DNA from: Acidaminococcus massiliensis
GTDB taxonomy: Bacteria; Bacillota; Negativicutes; Acidaminococcales; Acidaminococcaceae
DNA: 64,000 bases
Assembly (NCBI RefSeq): GCF_900095825.1
Contig: NZ_LT608315.1
Span: 1,724,311 to 1,788,310, forward strand
Direction of reading: 5' to 3'
Shown: in pieces, positions 34,196-42,457 of the stretch
How the letters are laid out: every line of letters begins with the position of its first letter
Numbering within the stretch: the stretch's first letter is position 1
Notes under the pieces: model-generated
The model's input: the letters and a program-made list of their open reading frames with translations, nothing else
What the model was told of the DNA's origin: nothing
Databases searched by the model: none
Position numbers and translations under genes: made by a program

Positions 34196-35851
34196 ATGTA
34201 TATAACCAGTATGCGTATCCAGAACTATCGGAACTTCAAGGACATCACCATGGCCTTCCATCCCCTGGCCAATTACCTGGTGGGGGAAAATGACATCGGC
34301 AAAAGCGGCTTCCTGCGGCTCCTTTCTTTTATGGCCAGTGCCTGGACCCTGCCGGAGATCGATTACTATGATCCCAAGCAGCCCATCCGGATCACCCTGG
34401 CTCTCCACTTGCTGGAAGGGGAAGAAGAGTATTTCGCCGATGCGCCGGACGACCATCTCCAGGAAATCCGGGTGCGTCTGGAAATGAAAGTGACGGATAT
34501 CTGTCCCCGTCTCTACAATGCAGATACCAATGAGGAACTTCCTCTGGAATACATCCGGCGGCTGCGGTATGTCAGCTATTCCGCCATCAGCCGGGATGAC
34601 CAGGCTGTGCGTCCCCAGGTATACCGGGCCCTGGAAAAATCCCTGTCCCAATGGGAGGCCAGCCACTGCACCGCAGTGCCCCCGGAGGAACAGCGGTACA
34701 TCCAGCATGAAGTCAATGTGGGTTATTACGATTCTTCCTATTATGAGTGCATCTTCTACCTGTCCCGGATCCTGTGCCGGAGCAACCGGCATCGGGCAGA
34801 CAATCTGAAATTCGTTTCCCTGGCGGCGCTGCGGGTGATCACCCAGGTGTACCTAATGGCCAACAGCCTGGTGGTGCCCCTGGAGCACAACATCATCGTG
34901 GACGGCCAGGGCCGGCGCTTCCTGCCTTTGATCATCTCCATCGACGAACCGGAGATCCATCTCCATCCGTACATGCAGCGGTCCATCCTTCAGTATTACC
35001 AGCAGCTGCTGCACAATGAAGATCCCCAGTTCTGCGCCCTGCTGAAAGATCTGTTCGGACTGGACGGCCTCCGGGGCCAGCTGTTCGTGGTCACTCATTC
35101 CACCGATTCCCTGATCGATGATTACCGGAACATCCTGCGGCTGTACCGGGACTCCAAAGGACTGGTCAAAGCGGCCTGCGGCTCCAGTTTCCATGTAGGC
35201 CGGGAAATCGAGAAGCACCTGATCATGCATTTCCCAGAAGTGAAGGAAGCTCTCTATGCCCGGAGCGTGATCCTGGTGGAGGGGGAGACGGAGTACGGCT
35301 GTTTCCAGCTCTTTGGGAAAACCGTGGGCGTTCCTTTTGATTATTATGGCATCTGCCTCATCAATGCCCGGGGAGAGAGTTCCATTGCCAAAATCAAGAA
35401 ACTGCTGGAATATTTCAAGATCCCGGTGGTGGCTCTGTATGATGCAGATGTGAAAGAGGCCCATAAGAAAGAGCATGGAGTCTATTTCACCGATGGGATC
35501 TGTTTTGAAATGGACCTTTCCAAGACCATGCTCCAGCAGGGAAAGCGGGCGGCTCTGGACCGGATCATCCATGTGGCCTGCGGGGCTGCCGGGAGGACCA
35601 GCTATGAGATGCTGAAAAAAGCCTGCCACAAGCTCCAGCTGGATCCTCAGGATTTCCCGCCGGGACCTCTTTATAAAGCAAAGCCCCACAAGGGGCCGGT
35701 ATGGGTCTATTATTTTGCTTGGCTCTACAGCAACAAGGGTGTGATCCTGGGCCGGCTGATTGGGCAGTCCCTCCGCCAGGGAGAAGTGCCCCCGGCCTTT
35801 GTTCGGGTCATCCAAGCAGCCGGGAAGCTGGCGACCATCAGGAAGGAATGA
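34196..35851 (+). CDS. OLD-family ATP-dependent endonuclease (single-gene type)
   Basis: 551 residues. ATG 34196 is seven bases from GGGGAGG; a GTG at 34190 is nearer. N-terminal ABC-type ATPase: RIQNYRNFKDI, Walker A GENDIGKS (30-37), signature region, Walker B LIISIDEPEIHLHP and H-loop VVTHSTDS. C-terminal Toprim nuclease: SVILVEGETEYGCF with its Glu and VVALYDADVKEAHKK with the DxD. OLD (overcoming lysogenisation defect) nucleases take part in phage exclusion or DNA processing. No UvrD-like helicase (GajB) or reverse transcriptase is adjacent, so it is not a Gabija or retron pair. It has its own promoter and terminator. Confidence 0.85.
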   Translation: MYITSMRIQNYRNFKDITMAFHPLANYLVGENDIGKSGFLRLLSFMASAWTLPEIDYYDPKQPIRITLALHLLEGEEEYFADAPDDHLQEIRVRLEMKVTDICPRLYNADTNEELPLEYIRRLRYVSYSAISRDDQAVRPQVYRALEKSLSQWEASHCTAVPPEEQRYIQHEVNVGYYDSSYYECIFYLSRILCRSNRHRADNLKFVSLAALRVITQVYLMANSLVVPLEHNIIVDGQGRRFLPLIISIDEPEIHLHPYMQRSILQYYQQLLHNEDPQFCALLKDLFGLDGLRGQLFVVTHSTDSLIDDYRNILRLYRDSKGLVKAACGSSFHVGREIEKHLIMHFPEVKEALYARSVILVEGETEYGCFQLFGKTVGVPFDYYGICLINARGESSIAKIKKLLEYFKIPVVALYDADVKEAHKKEHGVYFTDGICFEMDLSKTMLQQGKRAALDRIIHVACGAAGRTSYEMLKKACHKLQLDPQDFPPGPLYKAKPHKGPVWVYYFAWLYSNKGVILGRLIGQSLRQGEVPPAFVRVIQAAGKLATIRKE

Positions 35852-35856
35852 AAAAA

Positions 35857-35897
35857 AGGGGTTGTTGCACGCTCTGTGCAACAGCCCCTGTCTTTTA
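35857..35897. terminator. Bidirectional terminator of the shared family
   Basis: Stem AGGGGTTGTTGCAC / GTGCAACAGCCCCT flanked by A7 on one side and a T-rich tract on the other, between convergent OLD and permease genes. Confidence 0.85.
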
Positions 35898-37340
35898 TTC
35901 CCTCTCCTTCTTGGCCAGTTCCGGCAGGATGAGACCGATGCCGATCAGGACCAGGGGGGTCAGGATATTCATGGCGAACTGGAAGTACCAGGTGTCGGTG
36001 CCGCTCTGTACCCCACGGGGGAACATCCCCATGATACAGGCGAAAGCAGTGAAGGCAAAGCACCAGAACCCAGCCAACATGCCCAGGCCCCTGCTTTTCA
36101 CGAAATGATATTCAGAAACGTATCTGTCCGCATGTTTCTTCAGCATCATGTAGGCGAAGAATACCCACAGATAGCGGAGCGGCATGCATACAGCGTTCAG
36201 GCGGATCAGCCAGTTGTACAGGCTGGTCATGTCGCCGATCCCCAGGGCCGGGACGATCAGCAGGATGGAAACCAGGACGGCCGTCAGTTTGTAGCCAGTG
36301 ACAGGTACCCCTTTGGCGTTCATCTTGGTGAAGACCTTGGGGACGAACTGGGGATCCACGTCGGACAGCAGGATCTTGATGGGGGCATCGATGGAAATGG
36401 CCAAGGTGGCTGCCTGTCCCAGGGTATTGCAGATGGCATAGATGATTACGAAGGTCTGGCCGATGCCGTAATATTCACCCAGCTTGGAGAAGCTGTAATA
36501 GGCCCCGTTCATCATCAGGTCTTTGGGGATATTGGTGGGGTCGAACATCAGCCCCATGGCAAAGGTCCCCAGGAGTGCTGTCACAGCTACCATGGTGGCC
36601 ATGAAAATCATGGATCTGGGATATTCGGAAGAAGGTTTCTTCAAGTTGTTGACGTAGGGGCTCAGCCGTTCGCAGCCGCCTACGGCGAAGACCAGGATGC
36701 CCAGGGTGGTCATGTAGTCGAAATCGAAGGTGGGCATCAGGGTATCCCAGTTCAGGCTGTAGGTGAAGGTCTTGGCGGTGGTCAGGTGAGGAGCCGCCAG
36801 GGCCAGCAGGATGTACAGGATGGACATGACGAACATGAAGCTCCCAGCCAGGGCGCCGATCCGCTTCAGGGCGTTGACCCCTTTGGAGGCGTACCACAGG
36901 AAGAAAAAGAAAATCACAAGAGCAATAGACTGGAGGACCAGGGGCGAAATCATTTTCGTCAAAGATCCGTTCTGGAACACGGCCCAGCCGAAAGCGATGA
37001 GCATGTTCTGGGGCTTTTGGGCCAGGTAGGGCATGTGGACGATCCAGTAGGTCCACCCGGCGAAGTAGGCCAGCTTGGCACCGGAAGTGGAGCGGATCCA
37101 GGAGGAGACCCCGCCTTTGCTGTCTTTGAAGGTGGAGCCCATTTCACCGACCATGAGTACATAGGGGATGAAATAGAGTGCGAACATCAGGATCCAGGAA
37201 ACCACGGCCTTGAGACCCTGATTGGCGTAGCCGTTGACGATGTTCCCGAAACCCCAGACGGAGGTGAAGGTCATCAGCCCCAACGCTTGCCAGGATAGAA
37301 CTTTGTTGCTTCCATTGAGTGTTTTTTCTTTGTTGTCCAT
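35895..37340 (-). CDS. APC-family amino-acid permease
   Basis: A 481-residue inner-membrane transporter with about 12 hydrophobic helices. The N-terminus QALGLMTFTSVWGFGNIVNG is the substrate-binding helix I of the APC superfamily, and the protein resembles the YjeM/glutamate-GABA antiporter branch. It probably takes up an amino acid or exchanges it for a product, which suits an amino-acid fermenter. ATG 37340 has AAGGAGG. On the minus strand TATAAT (37371-37376) lies upstream. The gene is divergent from the M18 aminopeptidase. Confidence 0.88.
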   Translation of the reverse strand: MDNKEKTLNGSNKVLSWQALGLMTFTSVWGFGNIVNGYANQGLKAVVSWILMFALYFIPYVLMVGEMGSTFKDSKGGVSSWIRSTSGAKLAYFAGWTYWIVHMPYLAQKPQNMLIAFGWAVFQNGSLTKMISPLVLQSIALVIFFFFLWYASKGVNALKRIGALAGSFMFVMSILYILLALAAPHLTTAKTFTYSLNWDTLMPTFDFDYMTTLGILVFAVGGCERLSPYVNNLKKPSSEYPRSMIFMATMVAVTALLGTFAMGLMFDPTNIPKDLMMNGAYYSFSKLGEYYGIGQTFVIIYAICNTLGQAATLAISIDAPIKILLSDVDPQFVPKVFTKMNAKGVPVTGYKLTAVLVSILLIVPALGIGDMTSLYNWLIRLNAVCMPLRYLWVFFAYMMLKKHADRYVSEYHFVKSRGLGMLAGFWCFAFTAFACIMGMFPRGVQSGTDTWYFQFAMNILTPLVLIGIGLILPELAKKERE

Positions 37341-37416
37341 TGGAAAGCCTCCTTTTGTAATGATAGTGACATTATATCATGTATATGTGTTAGTTGGCTA
37401 GTTAAATAAAAAGTTT

Positions 37417-37445
37417 TTGAACAATTTTGTACCTTATGATACAAT
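37417..37445 (+). promoter_or_regulatory. Promoter of the M18 aminopeptidase gene
   Basis: TTGAAC (37417-37422), 17-base spacer and TACAAT (37440-37445). Transcription would begin about 12 bases before the ATG at 37465, with AAGGAGG in the short leader. Confidence 0.65.
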
Positions 37446-37464
37446 GTCAAAAGGAGGTGTAGAC

Positions 37465-38745
37465 ATGAATCAAACCACGAAAGAATTACTGAACCTGATC
37501 CGAAAAAGCACGTCCCCGTACCATACGGTGGCGGCCAGCAAAGAGCTGCTGCTGGCAAATGGCTTTACCCAATTGTCCCTGGGCGAGGACTGGACCTTGG
37601 CCCCGGAAAGCAAGTACTTTGTCACTGTATTCGATTCCTCTCTGTTCGCCTTCCGTACTGGCACTGCAGGCTCCCGGGGGCTGAAGATCGCGGCGGCCCA
37701 CACCGATTTCCCCTGTTTCCGGCTGAAACCGGCGGCGGAAGTCAGCACCCAGGGATACGGCACCCTGAACGTAGAAGGGTACGGCGGCATGATTGTCTCC
37801 ACCTGGATGGACAGGCCTCTTTCCCTGGCAGGGAAGATCGTGACACGGACGTCCGATCCCTTCAAACCCCAGACCCACCTGGTGGATTTCAAACGGCCGC
37901 TTTTGAGCATGTCCAGCCTGGCCATCCATATGAACCGGGAAGTGAACGACGGATATAAATGGAACAAGCAGAAAGATGTGCTGCCCCTGGCCACCATGCT
38001 GGGAGAAGACCCGGAAGACAAGCATTTCTTCCAGAATTTCCTGGCCAAAGAGCTCCAGGCAGCACCGGAAGACATCCTTTCTTTTGAACTGTCCACCTAT
38101 CCGGTGGAAGAAGGCTGCACTTTCGGTCTGAAGGAAGAGTTCATCTCCTCCGGACGGCTGGACAACCTGACTTCCTGCATGGGCTGTCTCAAGGGCATCA
38201 TCAACGGCAAAGGCACCGAAGGCCTGAAAGTGGCCTGCCTGTTCGACAATGAAGAAGTGGGGAGCAACACCAAACAAGGGGCGGATTCCCTGGTGCTGAA
38301 TAACCTGCTCCGCCGGATCTATAGCAAACTGGGGCTGACGGAAGAAGCCCTGTACGAAGACATGGCGGGCGGCTTCATGCTCAGCGTGGACGTGGCCCAT
38401 GCCCTCCATCCCAACTATACGGATAAATGCGACATCACCAACAAGCCCCTCCTGGGCAAAGGGGTGGTGCTGAAACAGGCCTGCAGCCAGGCCTATGCCG
38501 GAGATGCAGAAGCAGTGGCCATCGTCAAAGGCCTGTGTGCCGCCCACGGGATCCCCTGCCAGCTGTTCGTGAACCGCAGCGACATCAAGGGCGGATCTAC
38601 CTTGGGGTCCATGGCATCGGCCCTGACTCCCATCCGGACCATGGATATCGGGGTGGCCCTCCTGGCCATGCACAGCGCCCGGGAAACCATGGGTGCCGCC
38701 GACCAGAAGGCATTGGAAGATCTGATCACCGTGTTCTTTGGATAA
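37465..38745 (+). CDS. M18-family aminopeptidase
   Basis: A 426-residue dinuclear zinc aminopeptidase, cytoplasmic, releasing N-terminal residues from peptides. Motifs are SPYHTVAASKELL at the start, AAHTDFPCFRLKP (first zinc His/Asp), LFDNEEVGSNTKQGADS (Glu and zinc ligands) and DVAHALHPNYTDK. Near the end GGSTLGSMASA is typical. Length is normal. It is a single-gene unit with a strong promoter and the terminator at 38754-38790. Confidence 0.94.
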   Translation: MNQTTKELLNLIRKSTSPYHTVAASKELLLANGFTQLSLGEDWTLAPESKYFVTVFDSSLFAFRTGTAGSRGLKIAAAHTDFPCFRLKPAAEVSTQGYGTLNVEGYGGMIVSTWMDRPLSLAGKIVTRTSDPFKPQTHLVDFKRPLLSMSSLAIHMNREVNDGYKWNKQKDVLPLATMLGEDPEDKHFFQNFLAKELQAAPEDILSFELSTYPVEEGCTFGLKEEFISSGRLDNLTSCMGCLKGIINGKGTEGLKVACLFDNEEVGSNTKQGADSLVLNNLLRRIYSKLGLTEEALYEDMAGGFMLSVDVAHALHPNYTDKCDITNKPLLGKGVVLKQACSQAYAGDAEAVAIVKGLCAAHGIPCQLFVNRSDIKGGSTLGSMASALTPIRTMDIGVALLAMHSARETMGAADQKALEDLITVFFG

Positions 38746-38753
38746 AAAAAGAG

Positions 38754-38790
38754 AAGGGGGGCTGTTGCGCATGCAACAGCCCCTTCATTT
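38754..38790. terminator. Terminator of the shared family
   Basis: Stem GGGGCTGTTGC / GCAACAGCCCC with GAAG/CTTC extension, between convergent aminopeptidase and dehydrogenase genes. Confidence 0.8.
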
Positions 38791-39754
38791 ATTGCTCTTT
38801 TTCTTTCAAAATCACATCATATGCCTTGGCCACGTTTTCTCGGATGGCTTTGGCACATTTCTCGAATTCTTCTTTTTCTTGCTCCGTCAGGGGGAAGTCC
38901 AGCACCCGTTCCACGCCGCTGCGTCCGATGATGGCCGGGACTCCGATGAACAGGTCCTGCTGTCCGTATTCCCCATCCAGTTCCACGGAACAGGGGAGGA
39001 TCCGCTTTTCATCCCGGAGGATGGTCCGTACCAGGGTGGCCGCTGCAGCTGCGATCCCGTATTCCGTGCACCATTTGCCGGAAACGGTGACCCAGCCGCC
39101 TTTGATGGCCTGTTCCTGGAGCTTGGGACGGTCGAAATGGAGCCCGGTGGCTTTTTCATACTGTTCCACGGTCATCCCGGAAAAATGGAGCAGGGACCAG
39201 GGAATGAACTGGGCATTGCCGTGCTGGCCGATCATATAGGCGTTGAAACTGCGGCTGTCCAGGCCGGTGAAATCAGAAAGAGCGTGGCGTAGTCGGGCGG
39301 AATCCAGAAGGGTCCCGGTGCCCATGACTTGGGAACGGGGGAGCCCGGACAGGTTGGCAATCTCACAGGTGATCAGGTCGCAGGGATTGGTGATGTTGAC
39401 AAAGATCCCGTTGAAGCCGGCATCCATGATCTTGGGGATGAAACGGGCCACTTGGAGCACACTGTTCTTCAGTTCGTCATCCCGATTGAAATTCCGGCAG
39501 AGAGAAATGTCTCCCACCGCGTTGACAATGATATCGCAGTCTTTCAGACCGGCGTAATCCGTGGTGCGGTAGACCACCCGGTTGGGCATAAAAGGGACGG
39601 CATCATTCAAATCGTTGCATTCACTAGTCAGTTTCTTTTCATCGATATCGCAGAGCAGGATTTCGTCTGTGACGCCCATCATGCCCAAGGAATACGCCAC
39701 ATGGGCCCCTACATGGCCGACACCGACGATGCCTACGGTCCGTCTTTCAATCAT
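38789..39754 (-). CDS. L-2-hydroxyacid dehydrogenase (hydroxyisocaproate/lactate family)
   Basis: A 321-residue NAD-dependent dehydrogenase of the LDH/MDH superfamily. The N-terminal Rossmann motif is VGIVGVGHVGAHVA with D38-like acidic residue in LLCDIDEKK. VNITNPCDLITCEIA and GTGTLLDSARLRHAL (substrate Arg) follow, then the catalytic His in IGQHGNAQFIPWS. The GTGTLLDSAR and HGNAQF variants and IKGGWVTVSGKWCTEYGIA look closer to L-2-hydroxyisocaproate dehydrogenase than to lactate dehydrogenase. It could reduce branched-chain 2-oxo acids made by amino-acid transamination. AAGGAGG precedes the ATG at 39754. Confidence 0.85.
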   Translation of the reverse strand: MIERRTVGIVGVGHVGAHVAYSLGMMGVTDEILLCDIDEKKLTSECNDLNDAVPFMPNRVVYRTTDYAGLKDCDIIVNAVGDISLCRNFNRDDELKNSVLQVARFIPKIMDAGFNGIFVNITNPCDLITCEIANLSGLPRSQVMGTGTLLDSARLRHALSDFTGLDSRSFNAYMIGQHGNAQFIPWSLLHFSGMTVEQYEKATGLHFDRPKLQEQAIKGGWVTVSGKWCTEYGIAAAAATLVRTILRDEKRILPCSVELDGEYGQQDLFIGVPAIIGRSGVERVLDFPLTEQEKEEFEKCAKAIRENVAKAYDVILKEKEQ

Positions 39755-39878
39755 TCCAGAACCTCCTTAGTCAAGCTGAAACAAGATTTCCCTTTTTCTT
39801 CCTATTGTAACATGCTTTTGTTTACCCTGGTAGTTCAATTGAAAATGTATACTGGATACAGAAAATCCTGTATAACCT

Positions 39879-40484
39879 CTATTTCCTCAAGATTTCTTCC
39901 AGCGCCAGGCTGGCTTTTTTGTAGATCAGATAGGTGAGGAAGGAAACCACGGCGTATTTCAGCAGGTTGAAGGGGAGGACGGTGAGCAGCAGGAAATCTG
40001 TCAGGGAATGGACCAGGGGATTGGCGGCGCTGGCCATTTTTAGGATCACCTCCAACGGAATGTGATACAGCTTCACGTACAGGGGAATCGCCAGATACCG
40101 GTTGGCTGCGGTGGCGAAGGAACTGGCGATCAGGCTGCCTAGCACCAGTGAAGTAAGAGCGCCTTTCCGGGTCCGGTGGAGATGGTAGAACACTGTGCAG
40201 GGGAGCACGTAAGAAAGGGCACACAGGAGATTCATCCCTTCTCCTACGAAGGCAGAAGAACTGCCCGCCAGGACCAGTTTGATCAAGATCTTCAGCAGTT
40301 CCGTCAGGGCTCCGGCCAAAGGTCCGATGAAGAATCCGCCGAACAGAGCCGGCAGGTCGGAAATCTCGAATTTCATATAAGCCGGAGCGAAAGGCAGGGG
40401 GAATTCAAAGGCCATGAGCAGAGAAGAAAGGGCTCCCAGGACGGCGACGAACACCATCGTCCGGGGCGATAGAGCACGGTTCAT
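39879..40484 (-). CDS. ribU: ECF transporter riboflavin S-component
   Basis: 201 residues, six hydrophobic helices. FPLPFAPAYMKFEISDLPAL and IGPLAGALTELLKILIKLVL are characteristic of RibU, the riboflavin-binding subunit that works with the shared EcfA/A'/T module encoded elsewhere. The ATG at 40484 follows AAAGGAG. I looked for an FMN riboswitch in the 190-base divergent gap and saw none. It is transcribed divergently from the ChbG-like gene. Confidence 0.88.
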   Translation of the reverse strand: MNRALSPRTMVFVAVLGALSSLLMAFEFPLPFAPAYMKFEISDLPALFGGFFIGPLAGALTELLKILIKLVLAGSSSAFVGEGMNLLCALSYVLPCTVFYHLHRTRKGALTSLVLGSLIASSFATAANRYLAIPLYVKLYHIPLEVILKMASAANPLVHSLTDFLLLTVLPFNLLKYAVVSFLTYLIYKKASLALEEILRK

Positions 40485-40601
40485 TGGAAAAACTCCTTTC
40501 CTAATAAAACACTGTCAGTGTAGCAAAAGCAGAAAGGGATGTCAATTGGAAGGAAAAGGGAGAAAATGTTAAATTTACTACAACTGAGGCCGGTTATCTG
40601 A

Positions 40602-40607
40602 TATAAT
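40602..40607 (+). promoter_or_regulatory. -10 box of the ChbG-like gene
   Basis: TATAAT, without a good -35 box. The leader holds two small hairpins, AGACATTTGTCT (40621-40632) and CTCCAGCA/TGCTGGAG (40631-40649), neither followed by a U tract. Confidence 0.45.
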
Positions 40608-40673
40608 AAATGTTCATCTAAGACATTTGTCTCCAGCATCCTGCTGGAGCCCAGGATAGAAAGGATGGCTGCT

Positions 40674-41525
40674 ATGTCCAAACAGCTGATTGTCAATGCC
40701 GATGATTTCGGACGGCATCCTTTGATCGACCGGGCAGTGGCCCAGGGAGTGGAACGTGGCCTGATCCGGTCTGCCACCGTCATGGTCACCGGTGCCGCTT
40801 TTGCTGACGCCGTTGCTTTGGCACGCCGGACTCCGGAACTGGGGATGGGGATCCACTTCACCCTGGTCAACGCCAAACCGGTACTGCCTCCGGCCCAGAT
40901 CCCCTCCCTGGTTGATCCCCGGACCGGGGAACTGTATCCGGATCACGGGGTCTTCGTCAAACGTTTCCTCCAGGGGAAGATCCGGCTCCAGGATGTCCAG
41001 CGGGAATGTACCGCCCAGCTGGACCGGTTCTTGGATACGGGACTGGTCCCTACCCACGGAGACAGCCATCAGCATATGCACGTGCTGCCGGGGATCATCG
41101 ATGTGATCATCGGTCTGTGCCTGGACCATGGCATCCCGGCTCTGCGGATCCCCGCCATCCCGGTGAGCCTGGCAGCCACCCGGCCTTCCAATCTGGGAGA
41201 ACAGGTGGGACGGCTGGGGCTCCACGTACTGGCGGAACGGGCCCGGAAGAAAGCCCGGAGGGCAGGACTCCTGGTTCCGGACCATTTTGGCGGGATTGTG
41301 GCCGGGGAAGCCGTGGACAAACGGGCCCTGCGGACCATCCTGCTCCAATTGGGCGAAGGCACCACGGAAATCATGATCCATCCAGGGACCGACAACAAGA
41401 TCCTGATCCCGGCCACCCAGTGGGACCATGATTTCGAAGGGGAACTGGCGGCAGCCACCGACCCGGAGATCCTGGATCTTGTCCGGGGACAGGGCATCCA
41501 GGTGGGCAATTTCAGGGATCTGTGA
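40674..41525 (+). CDS. ChbG/HpnK-family carbohydrate deacetylase
   Basis: 283 residues of the YdjC-like deacetylase family, which removes acetyl groups from N-acetylated sugars such as diacetylchitobiose. Metal-site motifs are IVNADDFGRHP, GIHFTLVNAKPV and THGDSHQHMHVLPG; IMIHPGTDNK is the C-terminal His motif. The ATG at 40674 fits AGAAAGGA; an in-frame ATG at 40665 overlaps that site. The fructose operon follows after 28 bases, perhaps in the same transcript. Confidence 0.88.
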   Translation: MSKQLIVNADDFGRHPLIDRAVAQGVERGLIRSATVMVTGAAFADAVALARRTPELGMGIHFTLVNAKPVLPPAQIPSLVDPRTGELYPDHGVFVKRFLQGKIRLQDVQRECTAQLDRFLDTGLVPTHGDSHQHMHVLPGIIDVIIGLCLDHGIPALRIPAIPVSLAATRPSNLGEQVGRLGLHVLAERARKKARRAGLLVPDHFGGIVAGEAVDKRALRTILLQLGEGTTEIMIHPGTDNKILIPATQWDHDFEGELAAATDPEILDLVRGQGIQVGNFRDL

Positions 41526-41553
41526 TCCCCTGCAAAAGAGAAAGGAACCTTCT

Positions 41554-42456
41554 ATGATCTATACCATAACCTTCAATCCATCTTTGGATTATGTGGTGAC
41601 TCTGCCCCATCTGCAGGTGGGGGCTATCAATCGGAACCAGGCGGAAGAGATCTTCCCGGGGGGCAAGGGGATCAATGTCTCCTGGGTGCTCCAGAACCTG
41701 GGGGTCCCGACCCGGATCCTTGGGTTCAAAGCCGGTTTCACCGGGGACGAGATCCAGCGCCTGGTGGAAGAACGGGGGATTCCCTGCAGCCTCTTGGCGG
41801 TGGAAAAAGGCTTTTCCCGGATCAATGTGAAGATCCGGGCTGGGGAAGAAACAGCCCTCAACGGCAAAGGGCCGGAAGTGACCGCGGCCGACCTGGACCG
41901 GCTGAGGGATCAGCTCCGGAACCTGACGGCTGACGATATCCTGGTCCTTTCCGGCAGCGGTCCCAGCGGCTGCGATCCTTCTCTCTATGGAGATATTGCT
42001 GGAGAAATGGCCCGGCGGAAGATCCCCTGTGTGGTGGATGCCACCGGGAAACTGCTGGCAGGTGCCCTGGGGGCCCGGCCTTTCCTGGTGAAGCCCAATG
42101 GGGAAGAACTGGAAGAGCTGCTGGGACGGAGCCTCCCAACGGAAGAAGCGCTGACTGAGGGAGCCCGGGAACTCCAGCGGCGGGGAGCCCGGAATGTGCT
42201 GATCAGCCTGGGGGCCCAGGGGGCCCTGCTGGTGGCGGAAACCGGGAAAGTATACCGGTATGGGGCTCCCCAAGGCACCATGGTGAACACCGTGGGCGCC
42301 GGGGACAGCATGGTAGCCGGCTTCCTGGCCGGTTACCTCCGGAACGGAGACTGTGCGGAAGCCCTCCATTGGGGAATCTGTGCGGGCAGTGCCACCGCCT
42401 TCTCCATGCATCTGGCGGACAGGGCGTCCATAGAAGAATTGATAAAGGGGAAATGA
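41554..42456 (+). CDS. fruK: 1-phosphofructokinase
   Basis: A 300-residue PfkB-family kinase converting fructose-1-phosphate to fructose-1,6-bisphosphate. N-terminal TFNPSLDYVV, GGKGINVSWVLQNLG, central VLSGSGPSG and catalytic NTVGAGDSMVAGFL are all present. The ATG at 41554 follows AAAGGAA. It lies two bases before fruA, whose product makes its substrate. No FruR-type regulator is adjacent. Confidence 0.94.
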   Translation: MIYTITFNPSLDYVVTLPHLQVGAINRNQAEEIFPGGKGINVSWVLQNLGVPTRILGFKAGFTGDEIQRLVEERGIPCSLLAVEKGFSRINVKIRAGEETALNGKGPEVTAADLDRLRDQLRNLTADDILVLSGSGPSGCDPSLYGDIAGEMARRKIPCVVDATGKLLAGALGARPFLVKPNGEELEELLGRSLPTEEALTEGARELQRRGARNVLISLGAQGALLVAETGKVYRYGAPQGTMVNTVGAGDSMVAGFLAGYLRNGDCAEALHWGICAGSATAFSMHLADRASIEELIKGK

Positions 42457-42457
42457 A

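Noticed and set aside
34196-35851. OLD nuclease as part of a Gabija or retron defence system
   Set aside because: No UvrD-like GajB helicase or reverse transcriptase lies beside it; neighbours are an SGNH hydrolase and a permease on the opposite strand.
40485-40673. FMN riboswitch in front of ribU
   Set aside because: None of the conserved FMN-aptamer segments could be found on either strand of the divergent gap.
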